The notes under the pieces: generated by a model
The model's input: only the letters and a program-made list of their open reading frames with translations
Databases searched by the model: none
What the model was told of the DNA's origin: nothing
NCBI RefSeq assembly: GCF_902506415.1
Contig: NZ_LR733275.1
Span: 4,998,176 to 5,062,175, forward strand
DNA from: Massilia sp. 9I
GTDB taxonomy: Bacteria > Pseudomonadota > Gammaproteobacteria > Burkholderiales > Burkholderiaceae_D
Reading direction: 5' to 3'
Length of the DNA: 64,000 nucleotides
Part shown: positions 1 through 7,258 of the stretch, piece by piece
How the letters are laid out: the number at the start of each line of letters is the position of its first letter
Numbering within the stretch: position 1 is the first letter of the stretch
Position numbers and translations under genes: made by a program

Positions 1-392
1 TCGTGCAGATGGCGCGCGACGCCGGTGCCCGCAAGGTGTTCTTCGCCTCGGCGGCGCCGCCGGTGCTGTACCCGAACGTGTACGGCATCGACATGCCGAC
101 CCGCGACGAGTTGATCGCGCACGGCCGCACCGTGGACGAGGTGTGCAAGGAGATCACCGCCGACCGCCTGGTCTATCAGGATGTCGACGCGCTCAAGAAG
201 GCGATCTCGGACGTCAACCCGGCCTTGAAGAACTTCGAGGCCTCCTGCTTCGACGGCGTCTACGTGACCGGCGACGTGACCCCGGAATACCTGGACCGCC
301 AGGAGTCGGCGCGCCACAACCCGAAGGCCAACCAGGTCGAGGACCCGGTGCGTACCCAGCTGAACCTCAACACCCCGGCGGTCACCGAGTAA
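1..392 (+). CDS. purF: Amidophosphoribosyltransferase, C-terminal part (cut by window edge)
   Basis: The reading frame is already open at the left edge (first full codon at 3) and ends with TAA at 390-392, so only about the last 129 residues are visible. They contain the run KVFFASAAPPV followed by NVYGIDMP, typical of the C-terminal phosphoribosyltransferase region of PurF, the first committed enzyme of purine synthesis (PRPP plus glutamine to phosphoribosylamine). The N-terminal glutaminase domain lies outside the window. The next gene starts 7 nt downstream, so the two are probably co-transcribed. The family call is secure; nothing can be said about the missing part. Confidence 0.93.
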   Translation, partial: VQMARDAGARKVFFASAAPPVLYPNVYGIDMPTRDELIAHGRTVDEVCKEITADRLVYQDVDALKKAISDVNPALKNFEASCFDGVYVTGDVTPEYLDRQESARHNPKANQVEDPVRTQLNLNTPAVTE

Positions 393-399
393 GCCAGCC

Positions 400-1641
400 A
401 TGAGCGAGACGAACAAGTACGGTTTCACGACCACCATCCTGCACAACGACCGCCGCAAGACGATCGAGCAGGGTTCGCTGCACAAGCCGGTGCACACCTC
501 GGTGGCCTTTGGCTACGGTGACGCGCGCCAGCTGGCCTCGGTCTTCCAGGGCAAGGAGCCGGGCTTTCGCTACGGCCGCCAGGGCAACCCGACGGTGGGC
601 GCGCTGGAAGACAAGATCACCAAGATGGAAGACGGCGTCGGCACCATCTGTTTCGCCACCGGCATGGGCGCCATCGGCGCGCTGTTCCAGGCGCTGCTCA
701 AAGCGGGCGACCACATCGTCTCTTCGTCCTTCCTGTTCGGGAACACCAACAGCCTGTGGCAGACGGTGGCGGGGCAGGGCGTGGGTGTCGATTTCGTCGA
801 TGCGACCGATGTCGCCCATGTGGAAGCGGCCTTGAAGCCCGACACGCGCATGGTGTTCGTCGAGACCATCGCCAATCCGCGCACCCAGGTCGCGGATCTC
901 GCGCGCATCGGCCAGCTGTGCCGCGAGCGCGGCATCCTCTACGTCGTGGACAACACCATGACCACGCCTTATCTGTTCCGCCCAAAGGCGGTTAGCGCGG
1001 GCCTGGTGGTCAATTCGCTGACCAAGTCGATCGGCGGCCATGGCAATGCGCTCGGCGGCGCGCTGACCGACACCGGCCTGTTCGACTGGAGCGCCTTCCC
1101 GAACATCGCGGCCAACTTCCGCAAGCAGCCGGCCGCCAATCAGGGTCTGGCCCAGCTGCGCGCCAAGGCGCTGCGCGACTTCGGCGCGGCGCTGGGGCCG
1201 GAAGCGGCGCACCACATCGCGGTGGGTGCGGAGACGCTGGCGCTGCGCATGGAACGCACCAGCGCCAATGCGCTGGCGCTGGCGCACATGCTCGAGGCGG
1301 ATGAGCGGGTCTGCGCGGTTCACTACCCGGGCCTGGCTTCGCATCCGCAGAACGGGATCACCAAGGAGCTGTTCCGTGCGGGCGGTTCCTTGATGAGCTT
1401 CGAGCTGCGGGAAGACATCGACTGCTTCGACTACCTGAATCGCCTGAAGCTCGGCATCCCGGCCAGCAATCTGGGCGACACCCGTACCCTGGTGATCCCG
1501 GTGGCGCACACGATCTTCTTCGAGATGGGAGCGGAGCGGCGCGCCAGCATGGGCATCGCCGAGTCGCTGATTCGCGTTTCGGTGGGCATCGAGGATACCG
1601 ACGACCTGCTGGCGGACTTCCGCCAGGCGCTCGACGCGTAA
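400..1641 (+). CDS. PLP-dependent cystathionine gamma-synthase / O-acylhomoserine sulfhydrylase family enzyme
   Basis: A 413-residue fold-type I PLP enzyme of the Cys/Met metabolism family. The stretch NSLTKSIGGHGNALGG holds the predicted Schiff-base lysine, Lys209. RYGRQGNPTV and CFATGMGAIGA near the N-terminus and SVGIEDTDDL near the C-terminus are further family signatures. Members use O-acylhomoserine with cysteine or sulfide to make cystathionine or homocysteine, or act as lyases; the sequence does not settle which, so no symbol is given. It follows purF by 7 nt, an arrangement I associate with Burkholderiales, and a clear terminator lies just after it. Cytoplasmic, with no signal peptide. 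Confidence 0.85.
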   Translation: MSETNKYGFTTTILHNDRRKTIEQGSLHKPVHTSVAFGYGDARQLASVFQGKEPGFRYGRQGNPTVGALEDKITKMEDGVGTICFATGMGAIGALFQALLKAGDHIVSSSFLFGNTNSLWQTVAGQGVGVDFVDATDVAHVEAALKPDTRMVFVETIANPRTQVADLARIGQLCRERGILYVVDNTMTTPYLFRPKAVSAGLVVNSLTKSIGGHGNALGGALTDTGLFDWSAFPNIAANFRKQPAANQGLAQLRAKALRDFGAALGPEAAHHIAVGAETLALRMERTSANALALAHMLEADERVCAVHYPGLASHPQNGITKELFRAGGSLMSFELREDIDCFDYLNRLKLGIPASNLGDTRTLVIPVAHTIFFEMGAERRASMGIAESLIRVSVGIEDTDDLLADFRQALDA

Positions 1642-1647
1642 CAAGCA

Positions 1648-1670
1648 ACGGCAGCCTCGGCTGCCGTTTT
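1648..1670 (+). terminator. Intrinsic terminator after the PLP enzyme
   Basis: Nine-base perfect stem ACGGCAGCC/GGCTGCCGT with a 2-nt loop, running into TTTT. It lies 7 nt after the stop codon of the PLP enzyme and ends the purF transcript. Confidence 0.8.
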
Positions 1671-1740
1671 GTTTCAGCTGTTGAGCGTTACGTCGCATTA
1701 CCGCTATCATGGAACTTCCATTCACATCGGTATCGTGCCC

Positions 1741-2463
1741 ATGAAAACCAAGCTGTTCCTCGCTTCCCTGCTGCTGTGTGGCGCCGCCTTTGCCGGCGAA
1801 CTGGAAGACGCCAACGCCCTGTTCGAGAAGAAGGACTACGCGGCGGCAATGAAGATCTATACCAAGCTCGCCAATGCCGGCAATCCGGAAGCGCAGCAAG
1901 CCCTGGGCCAGATGTACTGGTATGGCGAGGCGGGGCAGGTCGACGAGGCGAAGGCGGAAGCGCTGTTCAAGAAGGCCGCCGCCAAGGGCAACAAGGTCGC
2001 GATCGCCTCGCTCGAGGTGATGGACCAGCGCGTCAAGCGCCGCAAGGAGATCGACTACTGGATCAGCGGCTACGACGGCGAAGACCTGAAATCGGGCGAA
2101 TTCCGCTGCGTGACGCCGCGCATTCCGGCGATGTCGAAGATCAATGCCGACATCGACCGCATCGGCGCGGCCATCAATACCTGGCAGGATTGCTACAACA
2201 AGTACATCACCAACCTGAATGCGGCCACGCCGCTCAGCAAGCGCGTTCCGGAAGACATCCGCAAGCTGATGAAGAAGGACGAGCTGGAGAAGTCGAACGC
2301 TTACCTGGAGCAGCTGCAGGCCAACCTGTCCGAGGAAGCCAAGGTGAGCTCGAAGCTGATCCTGGCCGACTTCGAAGCCTGGCGCAAGGCGACCGAAGCC
2401 TATGTGGCCGAGCACAACAAGATGGTCAAGACCAACAACTCGACGCTGTTCAAGGACAAATAA
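1741..2463 (+). CDS. Exported protein with Sel1/TPR-like N-terminal repeats, function unknown
   Basis: A 240-residue protein starting at ATG 1741, chosen because it opens directly with a Sec signal peptide (KTKLFLASLLLCGAAFA, cleavage before GELED). An upstream in-frame ATG at 1669 would bury that signal. Mature residues about 20-80 read as helix-turn-helix repeats of Sel1/TPR type (DANALFEKKDYAAAMKIY, then AQQALGQMYWYGEAG). The rest is charged and helical with two cysteines (FRCV and DCYN). It is probably a periplasmic scaffold; I do not recognise a specific family. It stands alone between two terminators. Confidence 0.7.
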   Translation: MKTKLFLASLLLCGAAFAGELEDANALFEKKDYAAAMKIYTKLANAGNPEAQQALGQMYWYGEAGQVDEAKAEALFKKAAAKGNKVAIASLEVMDQRVKRRKEIDYWISGYDGEDLKSGEFRCVTPRIPAMSKINADIDRIGAAINTWQDCYNKYITNLNAATPLSKRVPEDIRKLMKKDELEKSNAYLEQLQANLSEEAKVSSKLILADFEAWRKATEAYVAEHNKMVKTNNSTLFKDK

Positions 2464-2492
2464 AAAAAGCGGGGCATGCCCCGCTTTTTTTT
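2464..2492 (+). terminator. Strong intrinsic terminator
   Basis: Perfect palindrome AAGCGGGGCATGCCCCGCTT flanked by A-runs and T-runs, so it can act in both directions. It sits immediately after the Sel1-like gene and beyond the 3' side of lexA. Confidence 0.85.
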
Positions 2493-2500
2493 GCGCTCGA

Positions 2501-2590
2501 CTAACAAAACCCCGAGGGCAAGGCGCATCGCCGAAGACAGTACGCTAGTACGGCAAGGCGATGCAACGCAGCCATCGGGGGAATTGTTAG
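2501..2590 (-). repeat. Imperfect-palindromic intergenic repeat, copy A (downstream of lexA)
   Basis: A 90-bp element whose ends CTAACAA and TTGTTAG are inverted repeats, followed inward by CCCCGA/TCGGGG. Its right end overlaps the lexA stop codon (TAA at 2589-2587 on the minus strand). The 61-bp core at 2515-2575, read on the minus strand, matches 53 of 61 positions of the core at 38213-38273 on the plus strand. The minus strand runs into TTTTGTT after the hairpin, so it may also end lexA transcription. Confidence 0.75.
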
Positions 2591-3219
2591 TGCCAGCTGC
2601 GCATCAGGCCGACCGCCAGGCCTTCGAGCGCGAACTCGTCTTCCGGCGTCACCTGGATCACCTTGAAGTCCGGGTTTTCCGGCAGCAGCTCGACCAGGTT
2701 GCCGGTCTTGCGGTAGCGCTTGACGGTGACTTCCTCGCCTAATCTAGCAACGACGATCTGGCCGTTCTTGGCGCTGTCGATCTTCTTGACCGCCAGGAAG
2801 TCGCCATCGCAGATGCCGGCGTCGCGCATCGACCAGCCCTTGACCTTCAGCAGGAAGTCGGGGCGGGCCGAGAACATGGCGGCGTCGACCGAGTAGGTGG
2901 CTTCGACGTGTTCCTGTGCCAGGATCGGCGAACCGGCGGCGACGCGGCCGACCAGCGGCAGCGACATCATGAGGTTAGGGGGCGGCATCGGGATCTGTTC
3001 GACGCTGGCGCCGACGAGGCGGATGCCACGCGAGGTGCCGGGCGAAATCTCGATCGCGCCCTTGCGCGCCAGGGCTTGCAGGTGTTCCTCGGCCGCATTG
3101 GCCGACTTGAATCCCAGCTCGGCCGCGATTTCGGCGCGGGTCGGCGGGAAACCGGTATTCTCGATCGCTTCCTTGATCAGGTTAAGGATCTGTTCTTGCC
3201 TTGCAGTGAGCTTGAGCAT
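2587..3219 (-). CDS. lexA: LexA SOS-response repressor
   Basis: A 210-residue LexA. The N-terminal winged helix-turn-helix spans residues 1-65 (ARQEQILNLIKEAIE, then PPTRAEIAAELGF). The self-cleavage site is Ala95-Gly96 in VGRVAAGSP, and the Ser130/Lys167 dyad lies in GWSMRDAG and EVTVKRY. RecA-stimulated autocleavage lifts repression of the DNA-damage regulon. An SOS box 32 bp upstream of the start indicates autoregulation. The gene is convergent with the Sel1-like gene and divergent from rpsF. Its stop codon is part of repeat copy A. Confidence 0.97.
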   Translation of the reverse strand: MLKLTARQEQILNLIKEAIENTGFPPTRAEIAAELGFKSANAAEEHLQALARKGAIEISPGTSRGIRLVGASVEQIPMPPPNLMMSLPLVGRVAAGSPILAQEHVEATYSVDAAMFSARPDFLLKVKGWSMRDAGICDGDFLAVKKIDSAKNGQIVVARLGEEVTVKRYRKTGNLVELLPENPDFKVIQVTPEDEFALEGLAVGLMRSWH

Positions 3220-3251
3220 GGGTGTTATACGGCACTAGTTGTAAGAGCAGA

Positions 3252-3267
3252 CTGTATTTTTGTACAG
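3252..3267 (-). promoter_or_regulatory. SOS box (LexA operator) of lexA
   Basis: CTGTATTTTTGTACAG fits the CTGT-N8-ACAG LexA operator exactly in both half-sites and lies 32 bp upstream of the lexA start codon. This is the expected autoregulatory site. Confidence 0.9.
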
Positions 3268-3360
3268 TATTCCCGGATGTGCAAGGGAAAACACGGGAAA
3301 AGTGTAAAAAAATTGTGCAATGCGGTTTGGAGCGTGTCGCGGAATGCACGCATCCATGGG

Positions 3361-3414
3361 CGGGCAGCCCTTGAGCGTGCACCTGCACGCTCCCCCGGGC
3401 TTCCCATCTGCCCG
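3361..3414 (+). other. Long nested inverted repeat upstream of the rpsF promoter
   Basis: GAGCGTGCA-cc-TGCACGCTC (3373-3392) is a perfect 9-bp stem. It is nested inside CCC/GGG and the outer pair CGGGCAG (3361-3367)/CTGCCCG (3408-3414). It lies between the lexA operator and the putative -10 of the ribosomal operon. It could be a terminator-like divider, a protein site or a leftover repeat; there is no T-run. Confidence 0.55.
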
Positions 3415-3424
3415 GTTTTCCGGC

Positions 3425-3430
3425 TATAAT
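3425..3430 (+). promoter_or_regulatory. Candidate -10 box of the rpsF operon
   Basis: A perfect TATAAT about 75 bp upstream of the rpsF start. The matching -35 is weak (TTCCCA at 3401-3406, 18-bp spacer), so the call rests mainly on the -10 and the position. Confidence 0.45.
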
Positions 3431-3445
3431 CGAAGGCTTTCCCTT

Positions 3446-3473
3446 CCCACACTCGTCTTGACGCCGAGGTGGG
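3446..3473 (+). promoter_or_regulatory. Candidate S6:S18 autoregulatory leader hairpin
   Basis: In the 5' leader of rpsF, CCCAC-a-CTCG pairs with CGAG-GTGGG around a 9-nt loop, giving a stem with one bulged A and a CCGAGGTGGG 3' side. Many bacteria carry an S6:S18-binding leader motif upstream of rpsF. Position and general shape agree, but I could not test it against the covariance model. Confidence 0.45.
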
Positions 3474-3504
3474 CATTTGTTTAAACGTCCTCAAGGAGTG
3501 TTGC

Positions 3505-3891
3505 ATGCGTCATTATGAAATCGTTTTTATCGTCCACCCGGACCAGAGCGAACAAGTCCCGGCGATGATCGAGCGTTACAAGACCACGGTCACCAGCCGC
3601 GGCGGTAACATCCATCGCGTGGAAGACTGGGGCCGTCGCCAGATGGCTTACCAGATCCAGAAGCTGCCGAAAGCCCACTACATCTGCCTGAACATCGAGT
3701 GCGACAACGAGACCCTGGTCGAGCTGGAAACCGCATTCAAGTTCAACGATGCCGTCCTGCGTCACCTGACCGTCAAGATGAAGAAGGCCGAAACCGCACC
3801 GTCGCCGATGATGAAGTCGGTCCAGCGCGAAGACGCAGCCAAGAGCCACCGTGCTGAAGCAGCTGCTGCTGCCCCGGCCGCCGCTGCTTAA
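3505..3891 (+). CDS. rpsF: 30S ribosomal protein S6
   Basis: A 128-residue S6 starting at ATG 3505 (MRHYEIVFIVHPDQSEQ), preceded by AAGGAG at 3493-3498. An upstream in-frame ATG at 3469 lacks these features. GGNIHRVEDWGRRQMAYQI and the C-terminal Ala-rich tail (AEAAAAAPAAAA) are typical of betaproteobacterial S6. It binds 16S rRNA next to S18 in the 30S platform. First gene of rpsF-priB-rpsR-rplI. Confidence 0.97.
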   Translation: MRHYEIVFIVHPDQSEQVPAMIERYKTTVTSRGGNIHRVEDWGRRQMAYQIQKLPKAHYICLNIECDNETLVELETAFKFNDAVLRHLTVKMKKAETAPSPMMKSVQREDAAKSHRAEAAAAAPAAAA

Positions 3892-3927
3892 GCTGAACTG
3901 GTTTTTCTCGGGAATTCGTAGAGCGCA

Positions 3928-4218
3928 GTGAATCAGTTCCAGCTCATCGCGACCATCGCGGAGCGTGACGTACTGCGTTTCACCCCGGCCGGCGTCCCCA
4001 TCGTGGGCGCGATCCTGATGCACGATTCGCAGCAGGTCGAGGCCGGAGTGGCAAGGCAGGTCGCTTTTGAAATCCCTGCGCTCGGCGCGGGCGAGATTTC
4101 AGGCAGGCTGGAAAGCGCCGAACTCGGCGCTGCCTACCGCTTCGAAGGATTCCTGGCACGGAAGAACCGCAACAGCAAAGCCTTGGTGTTTCACATCATT
4201 GATTTCAGTGCCGTCTAA
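3928..4218 (+). CDS. priB: Primosomal replication protein N (PriB)
   Basis: A 96-residue OB-fold single-stranded-DNA-binding protein starting with GTG at 3928 (NQFQLIATIAERDVLRFTPAG). Its place between rpsF and rpsR is the classic PriB position, and the GVPIVGAILMH and FEGFLARKNRNSKALVFHI segments fit the family. PriB stabilises PriA on stalled forks and helps reload DnaB, whose gene lies just downstream. Confidence 0.9.
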   Translation: MNQFQLIATIAERDVLRFTPAGVPIVGAILMHDSQQVEAGVARQVAFEIPALGAGEISGRLESAELGAAYRFEGFLARKNRNSKALVFHIIDFSAV

Positions 4219-4256
4219 CAGCGGCCAATTTAGATTACAGATACAGGAGCCTCGAA

Positions 4257-4547
4257 ATGGCATTCGGTAAAAAGTTCGACAAAAACAAAGCTAAAGAAAA
4301 ACTCAAGCGCAAACAGCAGAACCCGCTGTTCAAGCGCAAGAAGTTCTGCCGCTTCACCGCCGCTGGCGTTGAGCAGGTGGACTACAAGGACGTGGACACC
4401 CTGAAGGACTTCGTCCAGGAAAACGGCAAGATCATGCCGGCACGTCTGACCGGCACCAAGGCGCACTACCAGCGCCAGGTCGACACCGCCATCAAGCGCG
4501 CACGCTACCTCGCGCTGCTGCCGTACACCGACCTGCACAACGCTTAA
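4257..4547 (+). CDS. rpsR: 30S ribosomal protein S18
   Basis: A 96-residue S18 with the family core NPLFKRKKFCRFTAAG, then YKDVDTLKDFVQENGKIMPARLTG and RARYLALLPYTD. The N-terminus is somewhat extended and very lysine-rich, usual for betaproteobacteria. It pairs with S6 on the small subunit. ATG 4257 follows a CAGGAG ribosome site. Confidence 0.97.
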   Translation: MAFGKKFDKNKAKEKLKRKQQNPLFKRKKFCRFTAAGVEQVDYKDVDTLKDFVQENGKIMPARLTGTKAHYQRQVDTAIKRARYLALLPYTDLHNA

Positions 4548-4583
4548 TTGCGGCACGTCAGCTAGAAATCCTGGAGAATAAAT

Positions 4584-5036
4584 ATGCAAGTTATCCTGCT
4601 CGAAAAAGTGGTCAACGTCGGCAACCTGGGCGACGTCGTCAAAGTCAAGGACGGTTACGCACGTAACTTCCTGATCCCGCAAAAGATGGCACGCCGCGCT
4701 ACCCAAGCCGCTGTGGCCGAGTTCGAAGTCAAGCGCGCCGAACTGGAAAAAGCAGCAGCTGAGAAGCTGTCGGCTGCCCAGGCACAAGGCGACAAGCTGA
4801 GCGGCATGACCGTCACCATCGCCCAGAAGGCGGGCGTGGACGGCCGTCTGTTCGGTTCGGTCACCAACTTCGACATCGCCGAAGCCCTGAGCAAGCAAGG
4901 CTTCCCGGTCGAGAAGTCGCAGGTTCGCCTGCCGACCGGCCCGCTGAAGACCACGGGTGAATTCCCGGTTGCCGTCGCTCTGCACACCGACGTCGTCTCG
5001 GAAATCACCATCGCTGTCGTCGGCGAGGCTGCATAA
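4584..5036 (+). CDS. rplI: 50S ribosomal protein L9
   Basis: A 150-residue L9: N-terminal rRNA-binding domain (MQVILLEKVVNVGNLGDVV, then VKDGYARNFLIPQKMA), a long connecting helix (residues about 45-75) and a C-terminal domain (GVDGRLFGSVTNFDIAEAL). Last gene of the ribosomal operon; a strong terminator follows 19 nt after the stop. Confidence 0.97.
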   Translation: MQVILLEKVVNVGNLGDVVKVKDGYARNFLIPQKMARRATQAAVAEFEVKRAELEKAAAEKLSAAQAQGDKLSGMTVTIAQKAGVDGRLFGSVTNFDIAEALSKQGFPVEKSQVRLPTGPLKTTGEFPVAVALHTDVVSEITIAVVGEAA

Positions 5037-5055
5037 GCTTTTGTTGTATAAATGA

Positions 5056-5082
5056 AAAAGCCGGGCTCGCCCGGCTTTTTTT
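5056..5082 (+). terminator. Terminator of the rpsF-rplI operon
   Basis: GCCGGGC-tc-GCCCGGC stem flanked by AAAAA and followed by a 7-T run, directly after rplI. Confidence 0.88.
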
Positions 5083-5134
5083 ACGTCCTGAAAAACTCGG
5101 CAATGATGACAGCCAGATGACAGGAGAAGGTATA

Positions 5135-6529
5135 ATGCCCGCCATGAATTCCCCAGCCGATCCGCAAGTCGATTCCCTGCGCATCCCGCCACATTCCATC
5201 GAAGCAGAGCAGTCCGTCATCGGCGGTCTCCTGCGCGACAATGCCGCGTGGGACCGCATTGCCGACTTCATGCACGCAGAGGATTTCTACCGCTACGACC
5301 ACCGTATCATCTTCGAACAGATGATCCGCCTGATCAACGCCGGCAAGCCGGCGGACGTGATCACGGTCTACGAAGCCTGCAACATGCTGGGCAAGGCCGA
5401 GGAAGTGGGTGGCCTGCAGTACCTGAACGCGATGGCGCAGAACACGCCGTCCGCCGCCAATATCCGCCGCTACGCCGAGATCGTGCGTGACCGCGGCATC
5501 CTGCGCAACCTGATCACGGTGGCCGACGAAATCTCGGGCAATGCCTTCAACCCGCAAGGGAAGGAGGTCAAGCAGATGCTGGACGAGGCCGAATCGAAGA
5601 TCTTCGCGATCGCGGAAACCGGCGCCCGTGGCCAGCAGGGCTGGAATCCGATCCAGCCGCTGCTCACCCAGGTGGTGGAGCGCATCGACGAACTGTACTC
5701 GCGCGAGAACCAGGGCGAGATCACCGGCGTGCCGACCGGCTTCATCGACCTCGATCGCATGACCTCCGGCCTGCAGCCGGGCGACCTGGTGATCGTCGCC
5801 GGCCGTCCGTCGATGGGCAAGACCGCGTTCTCGGTCAACATCGGCGAGAACGTCGCCATCGAAGCGGGCCTGCCGGTGGCCGTGTTCTCGATGGAGATGG
5901 GCGGCGCCCAGCTGGCCATGCGTATGCTCGGCTCCGTGGGCCAGCTCGACCAGCACCGCCTGCGTACCGGCCGCCTGAACGACGAGGACTGGCCGCGCCT
6001 GACGCATGCGATCCAGAAGATGAACGACGCCCAGCTCTACATCGACGAGACGCCGGCGCTGAACCCGATCGAAATGCGCGCACGTGCGCGACGCCTGGCG
6101 CGTCAGTGCGGCAAGCTGGGTCTGATCATCGTCGACTACCTGCAGCTGATGCAGGGCAGCCAGCCTGGCGACAACCGCGCGGCCGAGATCTCGGAGATCT
6201 CGCGTTCGCTCAAGGGCCTGGCGAAGGAACTGCATTGCCCGGTCATCGCACTGTCCCAGCTGAACCGCTCGCTGGAACAGCGACCCAACAAACGTCCCGT
6301 CATGTCCGACCTGCGCGAATCGGGCGCTATCGAACAGGATGCGGACGTTATCATCTTCCTGTATCGCGACGAGGTCTACAACCCCGACTCGCCCGATAAG
6401 GGAACCGCCGAGATCATCATCGGTAAGCAGCGTAATGGCCCGATCGGAGCGATTCGCCTTACCTGGATCGGCCAGTACACCAAGTTTGGCAACTATAGCG
6501 GTAACCTGAGTATCTACCAGGGCGACTAA
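5135..6529 (+). CDS. dnaB: Replicative DNA helicase DnaB
   Basis: A 464-residue DnaB. I chose ATG 5135 (MPAMNSPADP) because AGGAG at 5122-5126 is well placed; ATGs at 5117 and 5144 are possible. The N-terminal domain (IPPHSIEAEQSVIGGLLRD) is followed by the RecA-like domain with Walker A GRPSMGKTA, Walker B LIIVDYLQLM and the SQLNRSLEQRPNKRP/LRESG motifs that complete the site. It is the hexameric fork helicase. No intein or insertion is visible. Confidence 0.97.
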   Translation: MPAMNSPADPQVDSLRIPPHSIEAEQSVIGGLLRDNAAWDRIADFMHAEDFYRYDHRIIFEQMIRLINAGKPADVITVYEACNMLGKAEEVGGLQYLNAMAQNTPSAANIRRYAEIVRDRGILRNLITVADEISGNAFNPQGKEVKQMLDEAESKIFAIAETGARGQQGWNPIQPLLTQVVERIDELYSRENQGEITGVPTGFIDLDRMTSGLQPGDLVIVAGRPSMGKTAFSVNIGENVAIEAGLPVAVFSMEMGGAQLAMRMLGSVGQLDQHRLRTGRLNDEDWPRLTHAIQKMNDAQLYIDETPALNPIEMRARARRLARQCGKLGLIIVDYLQLMQGSQPGDNRAAEISEISRSLKGLAKELHCPVIALSQLNRSLEQRPNKRPVMSDLRESGAIEQDADVIIFLYRDEVYNPDSPDKGTAEIIIGKQRNGPIGAIRLTWIGQYTKFGNYSGNLSIYQGD

Positions 6530-6607
6530 GCCGCAGTTTCAATCCTTTTCCGCCGCCAGCCGTGGCAGCGGTTTCGAAGTCCCAAGAGATTCACAACGGA
6601 GAATAAT

Positions 6608-7234
6608 ATGTTTGGACGCTTGATGCCCCAAGAGGGCAAATTTTTCGACCTGTTCAACCAGCACGCCGCACTGTGCGTGAAGGGTGCCCAGGAAATGCTT
6701 GGCCTGATGACCAACTTTGACGACCTGGAAAACCGCACCCATGCCGTGGAGAGCATCGAGAAACAGGCGGACAAGATCACCTACGCCACCGTCGACCTGC
6801 TGCACAAGACCTTCATCACCCCGATCGACCGCGACGACATCCACAAGCTGATCACCAGCATGGACGACATCCTCGACATGATGGAAGACGCGGCCCAGAC
6901 GGTCTCGCTGTACGACCTGCATGCGGTGACCCCGGAAGCGGCGCGCCTGGCCGAGCTGTGCCTGTCGTGCTGCAAGAAGGTGCAGGAAGCCGTCGGCCTG
7001 CTGCACGACATGGGCAATGCCCAGAAGATCGTCGCGATCTGCGAAGAGATCGACCGCTTCGAGTCGGACGCCGACCACGTCATGCGCGCCGCCATGTCGA
7101 AACTGTTCCGCGACGAGCCGGACGTGCGCAACCTGATCAAGATGAAGGCGATCTACGAGATCCTCGAGACCGTTACCGACCGCTGCGAGGACGTGGCGAA
7201 CATCGTCGAAGGCATCATCGTCGAGAACGCGTAA
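6608..7234 (+). CDS. DUF47 (PhoU-like) partner of the Pit phosphate transporter
   Basis: A 208-residue all-helical protein (MFGRLMPQEGKFFDLFNQHA, then ENRTHAVESIEKQADKITY and TPIDRDDIHKLITSMDDILD), matching the DUF47/PhoU-related family. Such genes sit immediately upstream of low-affinity phosphate transporters and are thought to modulate them. Here the transporter begins 24 nt downstream. Acidic residues (EKQAD, DRDD) are consistent with the metal clusters seen in PhoU folds. Confidence 0.88.
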   Translation: MFGRLMPQEGKFFDLFNQHAALCVKGAQEMLGLMTNFDDLENRTHAVESIEKQADKITYATVDLLHKTFITPIDRDDIHKLITSMDDILDMMEDAAQTVSLYDLHAVTPEAARLAELCLSCCKKVQEAVGLLHDMGNAQKIVAICEEIDRFESDADHVMRAAMSKLFRDEPDVRNLIKMKAIYEILETVTDRCEDVANIVEGIIVENA

Positions 7235-7258
7235 GCACCGCGCACAACAAGAATAATT

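Noticed and set aside
382..2415. 677-codon open frame on the minus strand
   Set aside because: It lies antisense to the PLP enzyme and the Sel1-like gene. Its translation is Arg/His/Gln-rich with no family motif, as expected from GC-rich codon shadows.
5131..5136. TATAAT immediately before dnaB
   Set aside because: It overlaps the chosen ATG, so it cannot be the -10 of dnaB; it arises from the ribosome-site context.
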